DNA of 6,594 nucleotides from Clostridiaceae bacterium (GCA_012519875.1 JAAYPL010000190.1:1-6594), one strand, 5' to 3'. Shown: positions 1 through 6,430, counted from the first letter of the stretch. Made by a program: numbers and translations. Notes: generated from the sequence alone by a model not told the origin.

Positions 1-65
1 ATCCTTGCCCCTGCGGTAGTGGGAAAAAATACAAGAATTGTCATGGCCGGACAGTCAATATTTAA
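1..65 (+). CDS. 3' end of a SEC-C motif protein, possibly SecA (5' end outside window)
   Basis: Only the last 20 complete codons and the TAA stop (63-65) are visible, read in frame 3. They encode a tail containing PCPCGSGKKYKNCHGR, which fits the SEC-C zinc-binding pattern C-x-C-x8-C-H exactly. This motif is best known as the extreme C-terminus of the preprotein translocase ATPase SecA, where it binds zinc and contacts SecB or ribosomes and phospholipids. It also ends various unrelated proteins (YecA-like and other SEC-C proteins), so SecA is a likely identity but not proven from 20 residues. The motif sits only four residues from the stop, as in SecA. The stop is 17 bases before the next start, so the downstream genes may share its transcript. 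Confidence 0.72.
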   Translation, partial: PCPCGSGKKYKNCHGRTVNI

Positions 66-82
66 GTGAAAGGCGCAAGGCG

Positions 83-946
83 ATGGAGTCATTCAACCGT
101 TTTTCAGACATTGATCAATATCGACGACGAATCGAGCGGGCTGCCGCGCAAATCAATCGGTCCTTAACCACTGTGCCGGAATTTCTCCTGATTTTGGGAT
201 CCGGCCTGGGTTCATTGGCCAATCAGGTTGAAGATGCAGTTGTCCTTGCTTATTCGGCAATTGATGGTTTCCCACAGGCAACGTCTCCCGGTCATGAGGG
301 AGAATTAATTCTGGGTTGGTGGCAGGATCGTCAGGTGGCGGTGATGAAAGGGCGATTTCATGTCTATGAAGGACATTCGACAGCCGATCTTGTTTTACCG
401 ATTCGCGTCATGCAAAAACTCGGGGTTCCCGGTTTGGTTCTTACCAATGCCGCCGGCGGTATGGATTCGGCATTCACGCCGGGGGATCTGATGTTGATCC
501 GTGATCATATTGGCTTATGGGCGGATTCACCGCTAAAAGGTTTGAATCTGGATGAATTCGGGCCTCGATTCCCCGATCAGACGACTGTTTATGATCGCGA
601 ATGGGGAGATTTGGCTCTTAGTTGCGCCCGGGAACTGGGTATAACGCTGCATGAGGGGATTTATGCCTATTGCAGCGGTCCTCAATATGAAACCCCGGCG
701 GAAATACGACTGTTGCGTATGTTGGGAGCTACGGCCGTTGGCATGTCGACGGTTCAGGAGGCTATTGTTGCCGCTCATGGTGGCATGCGTACGCTGGCCA
801 TTTCATGCATCACCAACTTTGCTGCCGGGATTCAAGGGAAACCTCTCAGTCATCAGGATGTGCTAACGGTCGGTGCGCAGACTGAAAACAAAATAGTTCA
901 GCTGTTGTCACGGATCTTTGCCCGTATGCCTGATTTGAGAGAATAA
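83..946 (+). CDS. punA: Purine nucleoside phosphorylase, trimeric (PNP-I) type
   Basis: This 287-residue cytoplasmic enzyme should cleave inosine and guanosine with phosphate to the base plus ribose-1-phosphate. Family signatures run in order: phosphate loop ILGSGLGSLA (37-46), GHEGELILG (70-78), KGRFHVYEGH (89-98), LTNAAGG (120-126), GPQYETPAE (199-207), GMSTVQEAIVAAHGG (220-234) and SCITNFAAG (241-249). Residues matching the human active site are present: S40, H71, R91, H93, Y95, N122, E203, M221, S222, N245 and H257. E203 and N245 read 6-oxopurines, and H257 contacts the ribose 5'-OH, which argues against a methylthioadenosine phosphorylase. The length is normal for the family (about 270-290). 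ATG 83 is chosen because AAAGG at 69-73 lies 9 bases upstream. A TTG at 38 in the same frame would overlap the upstream gene and lacks a site. It is the first gene of a purine/SAH salvage run with ahcY and mtaD. Confidence 0.95.
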   Translation: MESFNRFSDIDQYRRRIERAAAQINRSLTTVPEFLLILGSGLGSLANQVEDAVVLAYSAIDGFPQATSPGHEGELILGWWQDRQVAVMKGRFHVYEGHSTADLVLPIRVMQKLGVPGLVLTNAAGGMDSAFTPGDLMLIRDHIGLWADSPLKGLNLDEFGPRFPDQTTVYDREWGDLALSCARELGITLHEGIYAYCSGPQYETPAEIRLLRMLGATAVGMSTVQEAIVAAHGGMRTLAISCITNFAAGIQGKPLSHQDVLTVGAQTENKIVQLLSRIFARMPDLRE

Positions 947-953
947 AAAGAAT

Positions 954-960
954 AAGAGGA
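954..960 (+). promoter_or_regulatory. Ribosome binding site for ahcY
   Basis: AAGAGGA ends 9 bases before ATG 970. This supports the start at 970 over the in-frame ATG at 994, which would be 33 bases away. A second ATG at 965 is followed immediately by TAA, so the site faces a start-stop codon pair as well as the real start. Confidence 0.75.
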
Positions 961-969
961 TTTAATGTA

Positions 970-2226
970 ATGTTTACCGGAATTGAGCCACACATGATTC
1001 GTTCGGGACAACAGAAAATCGACTGGGCTTTTGCCCACATGCCTGTCCTTAAGCAGATCGCAGAAGATTTTGATGTCGAGAAGCCGTTCCAAGGGCTCCG
1101 TGTTGCCGCCAGTATTCACGTTGAGGCCAAAACAGCCTGCTTGGCTAAGGTTTTGGCTCGAGGCGGGGCAGAAGTGGCACTGACGGGATGCAACCCATTA
1201 TCCACCCAAGATGATGTTGCTGCGGCACTGGCTCAATCCGGTATCCAAGTTTATTGCCGACATGGTGTTGACACGGAAACGTATTTTGAACATTTGCGTC
1301 AGACGCTGGCCTTTCGTCCCCATCTGATTATCGATGACGGCGGTGATTTTGCCCAGCTTTTACATACGAGCTGCAAAGATTTGGCGGCCGATTTAATCGG
1401 TGGTAGTGAGGAGACCACCACCGGTGTCAAGCGTTTGCGTATCTTGGAAAAAGCAGGTCGACTTGCTTATCCGGTTATTGCCGTGAATGATGCCCGTTGC
1501 AAGCATCTTTTTGACAATCGTTACGGAACCGGCCAATCGGTTTTGACCGCAATTATGGCCGCCACCAATTTGCTGATTGCAGGTAAAGTGGTGGTGGTTG
1601 CCGGTTTTGGCATGTGCGGCAAGGGTGTGGCTCAGCGCGCCTACGCAATGGGAGCTCGTGTAATCATCACCGAAGTTGATCCGGTCAGGGCTTGTGAAGC
1701 TCTGATGGAAGGCTATGATGTGATGAGTATGAAGCAGGCGGCAGCTATCGGGGATCTCTTTATTACTGTTACAGGATGTTGTGACGTCATAACGAAAGAA
1801 CACATTTTGGCCATGAAAAACGGAGCGATTTTATGTAACGCCGGCCATTTTGACGTGGAAATCAATCTTCAGGATCTAAAGTCCTTGTCCCAATCCGTTC
1901 AGGATGTACGGGCCGGTGTTGAAAGCTATCAAGTGTCAGTGGATAAGAGCATCCGGGTTTTGGCGAAGGGCCGGCTGGTCAACTTGGCGGCGGGGGACGG
2001 ACATCCGGCGGAAATCATGGATATGAGTTTTGCCTTACAGGCTTTAAGCGCACGCTATTTGGTCCGTTATGGCCGTTCTATGAAGCCTGGCGTTTACGAA
2101 ATACCGGAAGATATTGATCGGACTGTGGCTCGAGCCATGCTGGCAACAATGGACAAAGCCATCGATGAATTGTCTCCCGATCAAGTCTGGTATCTGGAGA
2201 ACTGGGATCTTGATACGGATGTCTGA
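970..2226 (+). CDS. ahcY: S-adenosylhomocysteinase (SAH hydrolase)
   Basis: The 418-residue cytoplasmic enzyme reversibly splits S-adenosylhomocysteine into adenosine and homocysteine using tightly bound NAD. Visible signatures: IHVEAKTA (49-56) in the substrate domain, DDGGD (122-126), EETTTG (147-152), the hallmark KHLFDNRYGTGQS (178-190) with K178, D182 and N183, the NAD loop GFGMCGKG (212-219) followed by acidic E235 and D237, NAGHFDVEI (290-298) with H293, and GDGHPAEIMDMSF (342-354) with H345. At about 420 residues it belongs to the short class seen in Thermotoga, archaea and many Bacillota. It lacks the insertion and the Lys/Tyr-containing C-terminal tail of the eukaryotic/proteobacterial long class. 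ATG 970 has a good site 9 bases upstream. It lies 23 bases after the phosphorylase gene and 13 before the deaminase gene, with no terminator between them. Its equilibrium favours SAH synthesis, so the flanking genes that remove adenosine make functional sense. Confidence 0.97.
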   Translation: MFTGIEPHMIRSGQQKIDWAFAHMPVLKQIAEDFDVEKPFQGLRVAASIHVEAKTACLAKVLARGGAEVALTGCNPLSTQDDVAAALAQSGIQVYCRHGVDTETYFEHLRQTLAFRPHLIIDDGGDFAQLLHTSCKDLAADLIGGSEETTTGVKRLRILEKAGRLAYPVIAVNDARCKHLFDNRYGTGQSVLTAIMAATNLLIAGKVVVVAGFGMCGKGVAQRAYAMGARVIITEVDPVRACEALMEGYDVMSMKQAAAIGDLFITVTGCCDVITKEHILAMKNGAILCNAGHFDVEINLQDLKSLSQSVQDVRAGVESYQVSVDKSIRVLAKGRLVNLAAGDGHPAEIMDMSFALQALSARYLVRYGRSMKPGVYEIPEDIDRTVARAMLATMDKAIDELSPDQVWYLENWDLDTDV

Positions 2227-2228
2227 TC

Positions 2229-2233
2229 GAGGA
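2229..2233 (+). promoter_or_regulatory. Ribosome binding site for mtaD
   Basis: GAGGA at 2229-2233 is 6 bases before ATG 2240 and selects that start. The in-frame ATG at 2219 would overlap the ahcY stop by 8 bases and has no site at a workable distance; the nearest purine run, near 2196-2200, is too far upstream. Confidence 0.75.
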
Positions 2234-2239
2234 AACACC

Positions 2240-3562
2240 ATGAAGACACAAAACCATCTGTTTGCAGATATCTTTCTGGTGACCCCGGACGAAAAAGGCC
2301 GGATAACCACGACCGGCCATGCATATGTATCTGTACGGGGAAATACGATTCGTTATGCCGGTCAATCTTTCGAAATGGCGGTCGATAGCTTTCATGGTGC
2401 GGCTTATGAGCGTTATGATGGGCGTAACCGGATACTTCTGCCGGCGCTGGCCAATACCCATGGACACCTGGCCATGACATTATTTCGCAACCAAGCCGAT
2501 GATCGAAATCTTCAGGACTGGCTGTTCAACGTTATTTTCCCGCGCGAGGAACGACTCAATGAGGAGATTGTTTATACCGGCACCTTGTTGGGCATTGCCG
2601 AAATGATCCGTAGTGGAACCGGGGCAGCGGCGGATATGTATTATCATGATGAAGCAGTGGCACAAGCCGCCTTGGCGGCCGGGTTTCGGCTGAATTTTTC
2701 CTGTGACGCCAAAGATCCCCGTCCGGATGGTCAACATGATTTGTTACCGCAGCTCTTGGCTGATCGCATGGAGCGATATGCCAGGCATCCTTCCGATCTG
2801 CTGCGGGTTTCGCTGCTGGTCCATTCCATTTACCTTTATGAAGATGCTCTGTACCCTGAATTGGCTAAGCTGGCCGAAACATTAAACTGTCCGGTCCAGA
2901 TTCACGTGTCCGAAACGAGGCAGGAAGTGGCGGAATGTGTGCGAAAATATGGTTGCCGCCCTCCGCGACAACTGGAGAAATTCGGTTTTTTCCGTACACC
3001 AACCTTGGCAGCCCACTGCACTTTTCTAGATGACGATGACCGGGCAATTCTTGCAAAATACCCGGTGGTGGTTGCTCATAATCCTTCCAGCAATCTTAAA
3101 TTAGGTAGTGGCATCGCTGATTTAGCCGCCATGATCGATGCCGGTTTGAATGTGGGTTTGGGTACCGACGGTGCGGGCAGCAACAATAATCTAGATCTTT
3201 ATCGAGAAATGCGTTTGGCAGCTTTCTTGGCCAAAGGAACAACCGGAGATGCTGCGAAGCTGTCAGCCGGTCAACTGCTGGACATGGCCAGCAGAATCGG
3301 TATGGCAGGCTTGGGCTTTGCTAATTCCGGGAGAATTGCCGCCGGCACTGATGCCGACCTGCAGATCATCAATTACGACGTGCCTTCGATGACACCTCTT
3401 GGGGATCCGGTGGCGGCTCTGGTCTATAGCTCGGATGCCTCGCTGGTCGAATCACTTATGGTTCAAGGACGCTTTTTGCTGTACAAGGGCGAATTACAAA
3501 CCGTTGACGAAGAAAAATTGCTGGCCGAGGCACGGCAAGCCGCCCAAAGGCTAAACGCCTGA
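2240..3562 (+). CDS. mtaD: 5'-methylthioadenosine / S-adenosylhomocysteine deaminase
   Basis: This 440-residue protein of the amidohydrolase superfamily (TrzN/AtzA-like group) should hydrolyse the 6-amino group of methylthioadenosine, SAH and probably adenosine, releasing ammonia. Metal and catalytic residues are visible: H74 and H76 in NTHGH, H222 and E225 in IHVSET, H259 in AAHC, and D310 in LGTDGAGSNN. Also typical are WLFNVIFPREE (94-104), EMIRSGTGAAADMYY (121-135), H195, and NPSSNLKLGSGIA (281-293). Matched to the Thermotoga TM0936 enzyme, E103 fits the residue that grips the substrate ribose and H195 fits another substrate contact. The first metal motif is HGH where HTH is usual. The length is normal. 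The C-terminal part (about 340-440) returns to the small beta-sandwich domain typical of the family. Substrate preference between methylthioadenosine, SAH and adenosine cannot be fixed by sequence. Its neighbours, ahcY and a 6-oxopurine phosphorylase, point to SAH/adenosine disposal. Confidence 0.93.
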   Translation: MKTQNHLFADIFLVTPDEKGRITTTGHAYVSVRGNTIRYAGQSFEMAVDSFHGAAYERYDGRNRILLPALANTHGHLAMTLFRNQADDRNLQDWLFNVIFPREERLNEEIVYTGTLLGIAEMIRSGTGAAADMYYHDEAVAQAALAAGFRLNFSCDAKDPRPDGQHDLLPQLLADRMERYARHPSDLLRVSLLVHSIYLYEDALYPELAKLAETLNCPVQIHVSETRQEVAECVRKYGCRPPRQLEKFGFFRTPTLAAHCTFLDDDDRAILAKYPVVVAHNPSSNLKLGSGIADLAAMIDAGLNVGLGTDGAGSNNNLDLYREMRLAAFLAKGTTGDAAKLSAGQLLDMASRIGMAGLGFANSGRIAAGTDADLQIINYDVPSMTPLGDPVAALVYSSDASLVESLMVQGRFLLYKGELQTVDEEKLLAEARQAAQRLNA

Positions 3563-3568
3563 TCTCCA

Positions 3569-4999
3569 TCAGCCGATTATTCTCTGAAATCCGTTTACCC
3601 ATTCATCACTGCTTATGCTGAAAGCATAATTCGTGATCAATACATCATCGATGGCATGTTTCCGGACGAAATCAGATAAGCTGCCTTTGAAGGTGCGCGG
3701 ATCAATCACGAAGACATTTCGGTAATGATTGGTCAGATAGGGAACCAGTGCATTGCCGAAAGATTCTTTGATGACGACAATGCTACGATTATTTTCAAGG
3801 CCGGTCTGGAAATGGGCAAGGGGATGATCGCCGCCGATGAAAGCCATGTATTTGTTATTGCTCTTGACCTGCGGGTAAACCGCTCGTATTTGATAACCGC
3901 CGGTCATGGAATCTGACTGGTAGGCCATACCTTTGCTTTCGACGATCGGCATGAAGTATTCGACGAAATCAGGATTGTTTTTCAGAATCGGATTATTGGT
4001 GTAGCGATAAAGGCTGCCGACAAACCCGCCGGCAATCGTTCCGCTCTTCATGGCATCAAGGGGGACGGCATCAAAACCGACAGACTCACAGAAGGCGAAG
4101 TAGGCCTGGTAGGCTCCGCGTGCGGTCCAGTGATGGTCGGTTCGGAAATAAAGGTATTCCTGATGGTGTTGTTTAAGCCTGTTATAGGCATCAACCTTAA
4201 CGATATCTGCCGGCAGGCGATCGTAAACGTGGGCAATAGCGTTTTCTTGGGAATTTCTATTGCTATGATACTTATCCGGAGCGTAGAACTCGACCGAAGT
4301 TGGAGCGATAAGGTCGATGATGCGTGTCTCCGGAAGCAACTTGTGCAGTTTTTCAATCAGAGTGATATAACGTTCGACCCTGGTCGAGCGGAAAGAATAA
4401 AGCTCCATTGCTCGATCTTTGATGATGATGACCGCAGAATAAGTGATCACCTTGTCTTCGGCTGCAACAATATTTGCATCGGTCGGGGTTGGTTGGGTGG
4501 TTGGGGTTGGGGTTGGTGCTTGTGTTGGTACAGGCGATGGGGATGATTGAGCGGGTGACGGATCAAGTGACGGCAGCGCCTTGTCCACCCCGGATGATTC
4601 GGTTGACGGGGCAATCCGGTTTGTTGTGGCGTGGGTGTCCGGCCAGGATTCGGTAGCAGGTGTTATATCGGACTCCAGAATTTCACCGATACCAATATCT
4701 GTATTCGGACGAACAACAATCGAAACATCCCCTTGAAAAGGAGACTGCAGTGCTGATACGGCGTGCGTGTATATATTGACGAGAAATTGACGAAAAGGGA
4801 ATTGATCGGAAATGTAAGACTCGATGTCCATGGTGTATTGGCCGCTGAACAGTGAGGTAAGGCTGAAAGTTGGCCATTGTGCCAGCAAACGGTTTTCTTC
4901 CTCTGATTTGACCTGAACCGGTGAAACAATGTTCAGCACCGACAGGATTACGATCGGGATCAGGAAGAAGGCAATGATGACTTGATTTGTTTTCCGCAT
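3569..4999 (-). CDS. DHHW-family exported protein, probable surface-glycan O-acetylation partner of the MBOAT
   Basis: The protein has 476 residues from ATG 4999. Residues 7-25 form one hydrophobic signal-anchor, so the bulk is expected outside the membrane. A stalk with ENRLLAQWPTF (35-45) and YISDQFPFR (62-70) is typical of the DHHW family. Next comes a Pro/Thr/Ser-rich linker (about 112-175, densest at 143-173), then an SGNH-like domain with KDRAMELY (194-201), APTSVEFY (232-239), the name motif RTDHHWTARGAY (286-297) and IKESFGNALVPYL (410-422). By analogy with AlgJ/AlgX, D288, H290 and S413 are candidate catalytic residues; this is inference. E412 stands where related proteins often carry Asp. 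The start is uncertain: GTG at 5008 (3 more residues) is only 3 bases after the MBOAT stop, but ATG 4999 has a weak GGTG site 6 bases upstream and gives a cleaner N-terminus. Either way the gene is probably translationally coupled to the MBOAT gene. Confidence 0.87.
   Translation of the reverse strand: MRKTNQVIIAFFLIPIVILSVLNIVSPVQVKSEEENRLLAQWPTFSLTSLFSGQYTMDIESYISDQFPFRQFLVNIYTHAVSALQSPFQGDVSIVVRPNTDIGIGEILESDITPATESWPDTHATTNRIAPSTESSGVDKALPSLDPSPAQSSPSPVPTQAPTPTPTTQPTPTDANIVAAEDKVITYSAVIIIKDRAMELYSFRSTRVERYITLIEKLHKLLPETRIIDLIAPTSVEFYAPDKYHSNRNSQENAIAHVYDRLPADIVKVDAYNRLKQHHQEYLYFRTDHHWTARGAYQAYFAFCESVGFDAVPLDAMKSGTIAGGFVGSLYRYTNNPILKNNPDFVEYFMPIVESKGMAYQSDSMTGGYQIRAVYPQVKSNNKYMAFIGGDHPLAHFQTGLENNRSIVVIKESFGNALVPYLTNHYRNVFVIDPRTFKGSLSDFVRKHAIDDVLITNYAFSISSDEWVNGFQRIIG
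3602..3640. repeat. 39-base imperfect palindrome at the convergent gene ends
   Basis: The arms pair as TT (3602-3603), ATCAC (3605-3609) and TTATGCT (3613-3619) against AGCATAA (3623-3629), GTGAT (3633-3637) and AA (3639-3640). The loop is GAA, with a one-base mismatch and a 3x3 internal loop between the stems. It lies within codons 454-466 of the DHHW gene and 39 bases past the mtaD stop. No T-run follows it on either strand, so it is not a standard intrinsic terminator. It could slow RNA polymerase or protect the mRNA 3' end. Confidence 0.5.
4485..4512 (+). other. Predicted G-quadruplex motif in the linker of the DHHW gene
   Basis: Four G runs of at least three bases occur on the plus strand: 4485-4488, 4495-4497, 4503-4506 and 4509-4512, separated by loops of 6, 5 and 2 bases. 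This meets the usual G3+N1-7 rule. Additional GG pairs at 4491-4492, 4499-4500 and 4515-4516 give alternative registers. The plus strand is the template strand of the DHHW gene, so a quadruplex would sit in the path of RNA polymerase; the mRNA itself is C-rich here. The tract encodes the Pro-Thr linker. Confidence 0.6.
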
Positions 5000-5011
5000 A
5001 AATAGCACCCG

Positions 5012-6424
5012 CTAAAACCGAAAATAGAGGAAGGGGTTGTAGGATGAACCTACCAGTGTCGCCGTGCTGAAAAACAGCAAAAATAAATTCCGAGAGATCG
5101 TAACGACCGCCAAGGCTCCGTGCTGTCGATTTTTTGTCATTTTATCATGAATCCGCCTGCCTAGATAAGCAAAAACCGGTGTCGAGGCCAATAAGGCAAT
5201 GATCAAGAAGGGCAGATTGTTTAAAATCAGCCACTCACTCCGTTGACCCAAGATTTCTTGTCCGGAAAATCCAAACATCAATTTAAACATTGTGGCAATA
5301 TCATCCAAATCGGTGAAATAGAAAAGAACCCAGCTCATGAACACGCAGATAGAAGCATAAAGACGACCGAACATGACCGGCAGGTGGGCCAACAAGCGGG
5401 AAAAGGCTTTCCTTTCCAAAAAGAACAATATGAAGAAGTAAAGTCCCCAAAGGATGAAGTTCCAGCTGGCTCCGTGCCAAAGCCCGGTGAGAAACCAAAC
5501 GACAAAAAGGTTAAAGGTTTGACGTTTTCGGCTTCCGCCCATTGGGATGTAGACATAGTCACGAAAAAAAGTCCCTAGGGAGATATGCCATCGGCGCCAA
5601 AAATCCGTTACCGAGACAGCAATAAATGGATAATTAAAGTTTTCCTTGAATTGAAATCCGAACATCTGACCCAAGCCGATTGCCATATCGGAATAACCGG
5701 AGAAGTCAAAATAAATCTGGATTGAATAGGCCAGAATTCCCAACCAGGCATCAAGAACACCAAGATCGAAAAGATGGCTGCCCAATGTCTGAGCAACCAG
5801 TTCGCCGGCCATATTGGCGATCAGCACTTTTTTTGCCAATCCGATCAGGAACCGGCCGATCCCATCGGAAAAACCTGCCGGGGTTACTTGGCGATGGTTG
5901 ATCTGCTCGGCAATATCGGCATATCGGACGATGGGTCCGGCGATCAATTGCGGGAACAGGGCCTCATAGAGTAATAGGTTGGCAGCTGACGTGGCTAATT
6001 GTGCATGCCCGCGGTACAAATCAATGGCGTAGGTTAAGATTTGGAAGGTATAAAAAGAAATGCCGATGGGTAGGTTGAAACGAGGAATCGGGAGATGCCA
6101 GTTAAACAAAACGTTCAGATTTTCCAGCAAGAAACCGGCATATTTAAAAAATATCAGAGAAGCTAAGGCTCCAACAATTGCCAGAATCAGATAGGCTTTG
6201 CTGCGTGGTGTTCCCCGGTGTTGATCAATTTTCAAACCGGTTCCATAAATAAATAAGCCGGTCAGAATCATTAAAACAACCCAGACAGGTTCTCCCCAAG
6301 CATAGAAAAAAAGTGAAAACAGGAGCAGGACTATATTTTTTGCTTGATGCGATCGCACCAGATAAGTTATCAACAGACAAAGGGGCAGGAACGCGTAAAT
6401 AAAAATCAGACTGGAAAAAACCAT
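5012..6424 (-). CDS. Membrane-bound O-acyltransferase (MBOAT; AlgI/PatA/DltB-like)
   Basis: This 470-residue polytopic membrane protein has roughly 10-12 hydrophobic segments by eye (for example 5-22, 31-60, 77-93, 118-135, 225-245, 322-336, 355-371, 399-420, 440-460). Family signatures: start MVFSSLIF, LPIGISFYTFQ (118-128), FPQLIAGPIVRY (157-168), YFDFSGYSDMAIGLG (238-252), FNYPF (263-267), DFWRRWHISLGTFFRDYVYIP (274-294), TGLWHGASWNF (313-323) and the ending SSYNPFLYFRF. H317 is the expected catalytic histidine, with H280 as the second conserved one. The protein probably passes an acetyl group from the cytoplasm to an extracellular partner that modifies a glycan. ATG 6424 is chosen because GAGG (6431-6434) lies 6 bases upstream and the family normally starts at this MVFSS. 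In-frame ATGs at 6436 and 6442 lack such a site. The downstream DHHW gene is the likely partner. A DltB role is less likely because no dltA, dltC or dltD is adjacent. Confidence 0.95.
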   Translation of the reverse strand: MVFSSLIFIYAFLPLCLLITYLVRSHQAKNIVLLLFSLFFYAWGEPVWVVLMILTGLFIYGTGLKIDQHRGTPRSKAYLILAIVGALASLIFFKYAGFLLENLNVLFNWHLPIPRFNLPIGISFYTFQILTYAIDLYRGHAQLATSAANLLLYEALFPQLIAGPIVRYADIAEQINHRQVTPAGFSDGIGRFLIGLAKKVLIANMAGELVAQTLGSHLFDLGVLDAWLGILAYSIQIYFDFSGYSDMAIGLGQMFGFQFKENFNYPFIAVSVTDFWRRWHISLGTFFRDYVYIPMGGSRKRQTFNLFVVWFLTGLWHGASWNFILWGLYFFILFFLERKAFSRLLAHLPVMFGRLYASICVFMSWVLFYFTDLDDIATMFKLMFGFSGQEILGQRSEWLILNNLPFLIIALLASTPVFAYLGRRIHDKMTKNRQHGALAVVTISRNLFLLFFSTATLVGSSYNPFLYFRF

Positions 6425-6430
6425 GTCAAA

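Noticed and set aside
38..82. TTG start giving a phosphorylase with 15 extra N-terminal residues
   Set aside because: This stretch is better explained as the SEC-C tail of the upstream gene in another frame. ATG 83 has a proper ribosome site and gives a normal family length.
83..946. Methylthioadenosine phosphorylase (MtnP) as the identity of the first complete gene
   Set aside because: N245 and H257 are the PNP residues for 6-oxopurines and a free 5'-OH; MtnP usually carries Asp and a hydrophobic residue at these places.
1393..1803. Open frame of 136 codons on the minus strand inside ahcY
   Set aside because: It is a shadow of the highly conserved ahcY NAD-binding region, with no ribosome site and no family features.
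2114..2239. Extended N-terminus of the deaminase overlapping ahcY by over 100 bases
   Set aside because: The frame is open only by chance beneath ahcY. GAGGA at 2229-2233 and the family-like N-terminus support ATG 2240.
3559..3572. Small perfect inverted repeat CTGAT-CTCC-ATCAG at the gene junction as a terminator
   Set aside because: Five weak base pairs with no T-run are not enough, and the symmetry largely comes from two opposed TGA stop codons.
4130..4546. Open frame of 138 codons on the plus strand inside the DHHW gene
   Set aside because: It is antisense to a clearly conserved coding region, ends in Gly/Trp-rich low-complexity sequence made by the Pro-Thr linker, and has no ribosome site or recognisable domain.
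5243..5578. Open frame of 111 codons antisense to the MBOAT gene
   Set aside because: Its Lys/Gln/Pro-rich composition is the reverse complement of membrane segments, and there is no sign of independent coding.
5012..6424. DltB identity for the MBOAT, implying teichoic acid D-alanylation
   Set aside because: No dltA, dltC or dltD lies beside it, and the partner is a DHHW protein rather than DltD. The MVFSS start and SSYNPF ending fit the AlgI/PatA-type acetylation group better.
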